64,000 bases of DNA from NCBI GenBank assembly GCA_033026295.1, contig CM065188.1, positions 14,662,642 to 14,726,641 on the forward strand, written 5' to 3'. The notes below the pieces were generated by a model. That model was not told where the DNA came from, did not search any database, and was given only the letters and a program-made list of their open reading frames with translations. Shown in pieces: positions 63,934 to 64,000 of this stretch. Made by a program: the position numbers and the translations under genes. The DNA is from Channa striata. Taxonomy: Eukaryota; Chordata; Actinopteri; Anabantiformes; Channidae. Positions within the stretch are counted from its first letter, which is position 1. The number at the start of each line of letters is the position of its first letter.

Positions 63934-64000
63934 CTGGAGAGCAACAGGTAACAAATTGTAAATACATGTAAATACAGTAGAATCCTTTGTTGAAACGTCT

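Noticed and set aside
1..64000. CRISPR arrays, operons or prophage-like modules
   Set aside because: No evenly spaced direct repeats, dense gene packing or bacterial signals were seen. Introns, SINEs and the eukaryotic tRNA show vertebrate nuclear DNA.

Overview
The window looks like nuclear DNA of a bony fish. It is AT-rich, intron- and intergene-dominated and full of (CA)n microsatellites. It carries decayed Tc1/mariner transposons, L2/Rex1-like LINE fragments and tRNA-derived SINEs of types common in teleosts, plus one eukaryotic tRNA gene. I see no operons, Shine-Dalgarno sites, CRISPR arrays or prokaryotic islands. I found no candidate for a new biological system; the content is one well-supported gene end, one probable promoter/first exon, one tRNA gene and many repeats.

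Right end (about 55.0-63.9 kb, minus strand): the last five coding exons of a Fringe glycosyltransferase, best matched to manic fringe (mfng), with consistent GT-AG introns and phases and a stop codon at 55327-55329. The first exons lie beyond the right edge. Its introns hold two decayed Tc1/mariner-type transposons and a LINE reverse-transcriptase relic.

Left part (about 8.8-10.95 kb): a CpG-rich, GC-rich island with several (CA)n tracts, a long purine tract, a perfect CRE palindrome and a consensus 5' splice site on the minus strand at 10052/10053. This looks like the promoter and non-coding first exon of a gene running left out of the window. In mammals ELFN2 lies next to MFNG on the same strand, so elfn2 is a reasonable but unproven guess.

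Middle (about 11-55 kb): no recognisable protein-coding exons. It holds a complete tRNA-Ser(CGA) gene at 22490-22571 (minus strand), at least four copies or pieces of one tRNA-headed dispersed repeat (20.2, 44.8, 48.7 and 53.1 kb, with a tail piece at 24.4 kb), two copies of a second tRNA-derived SINE (22.9 and 38.9 kb, the latter nested inside a LINE fragment), a degenerate A-rich minisatellite (14.5-15.1 kb), pyrimidine-rich repeat-like blocks (26.9-27.7 and 35.7-36.4 kb) and many simple repeats. Nearly all open reading frames here are short and unrelated to known families and are best read as chance.
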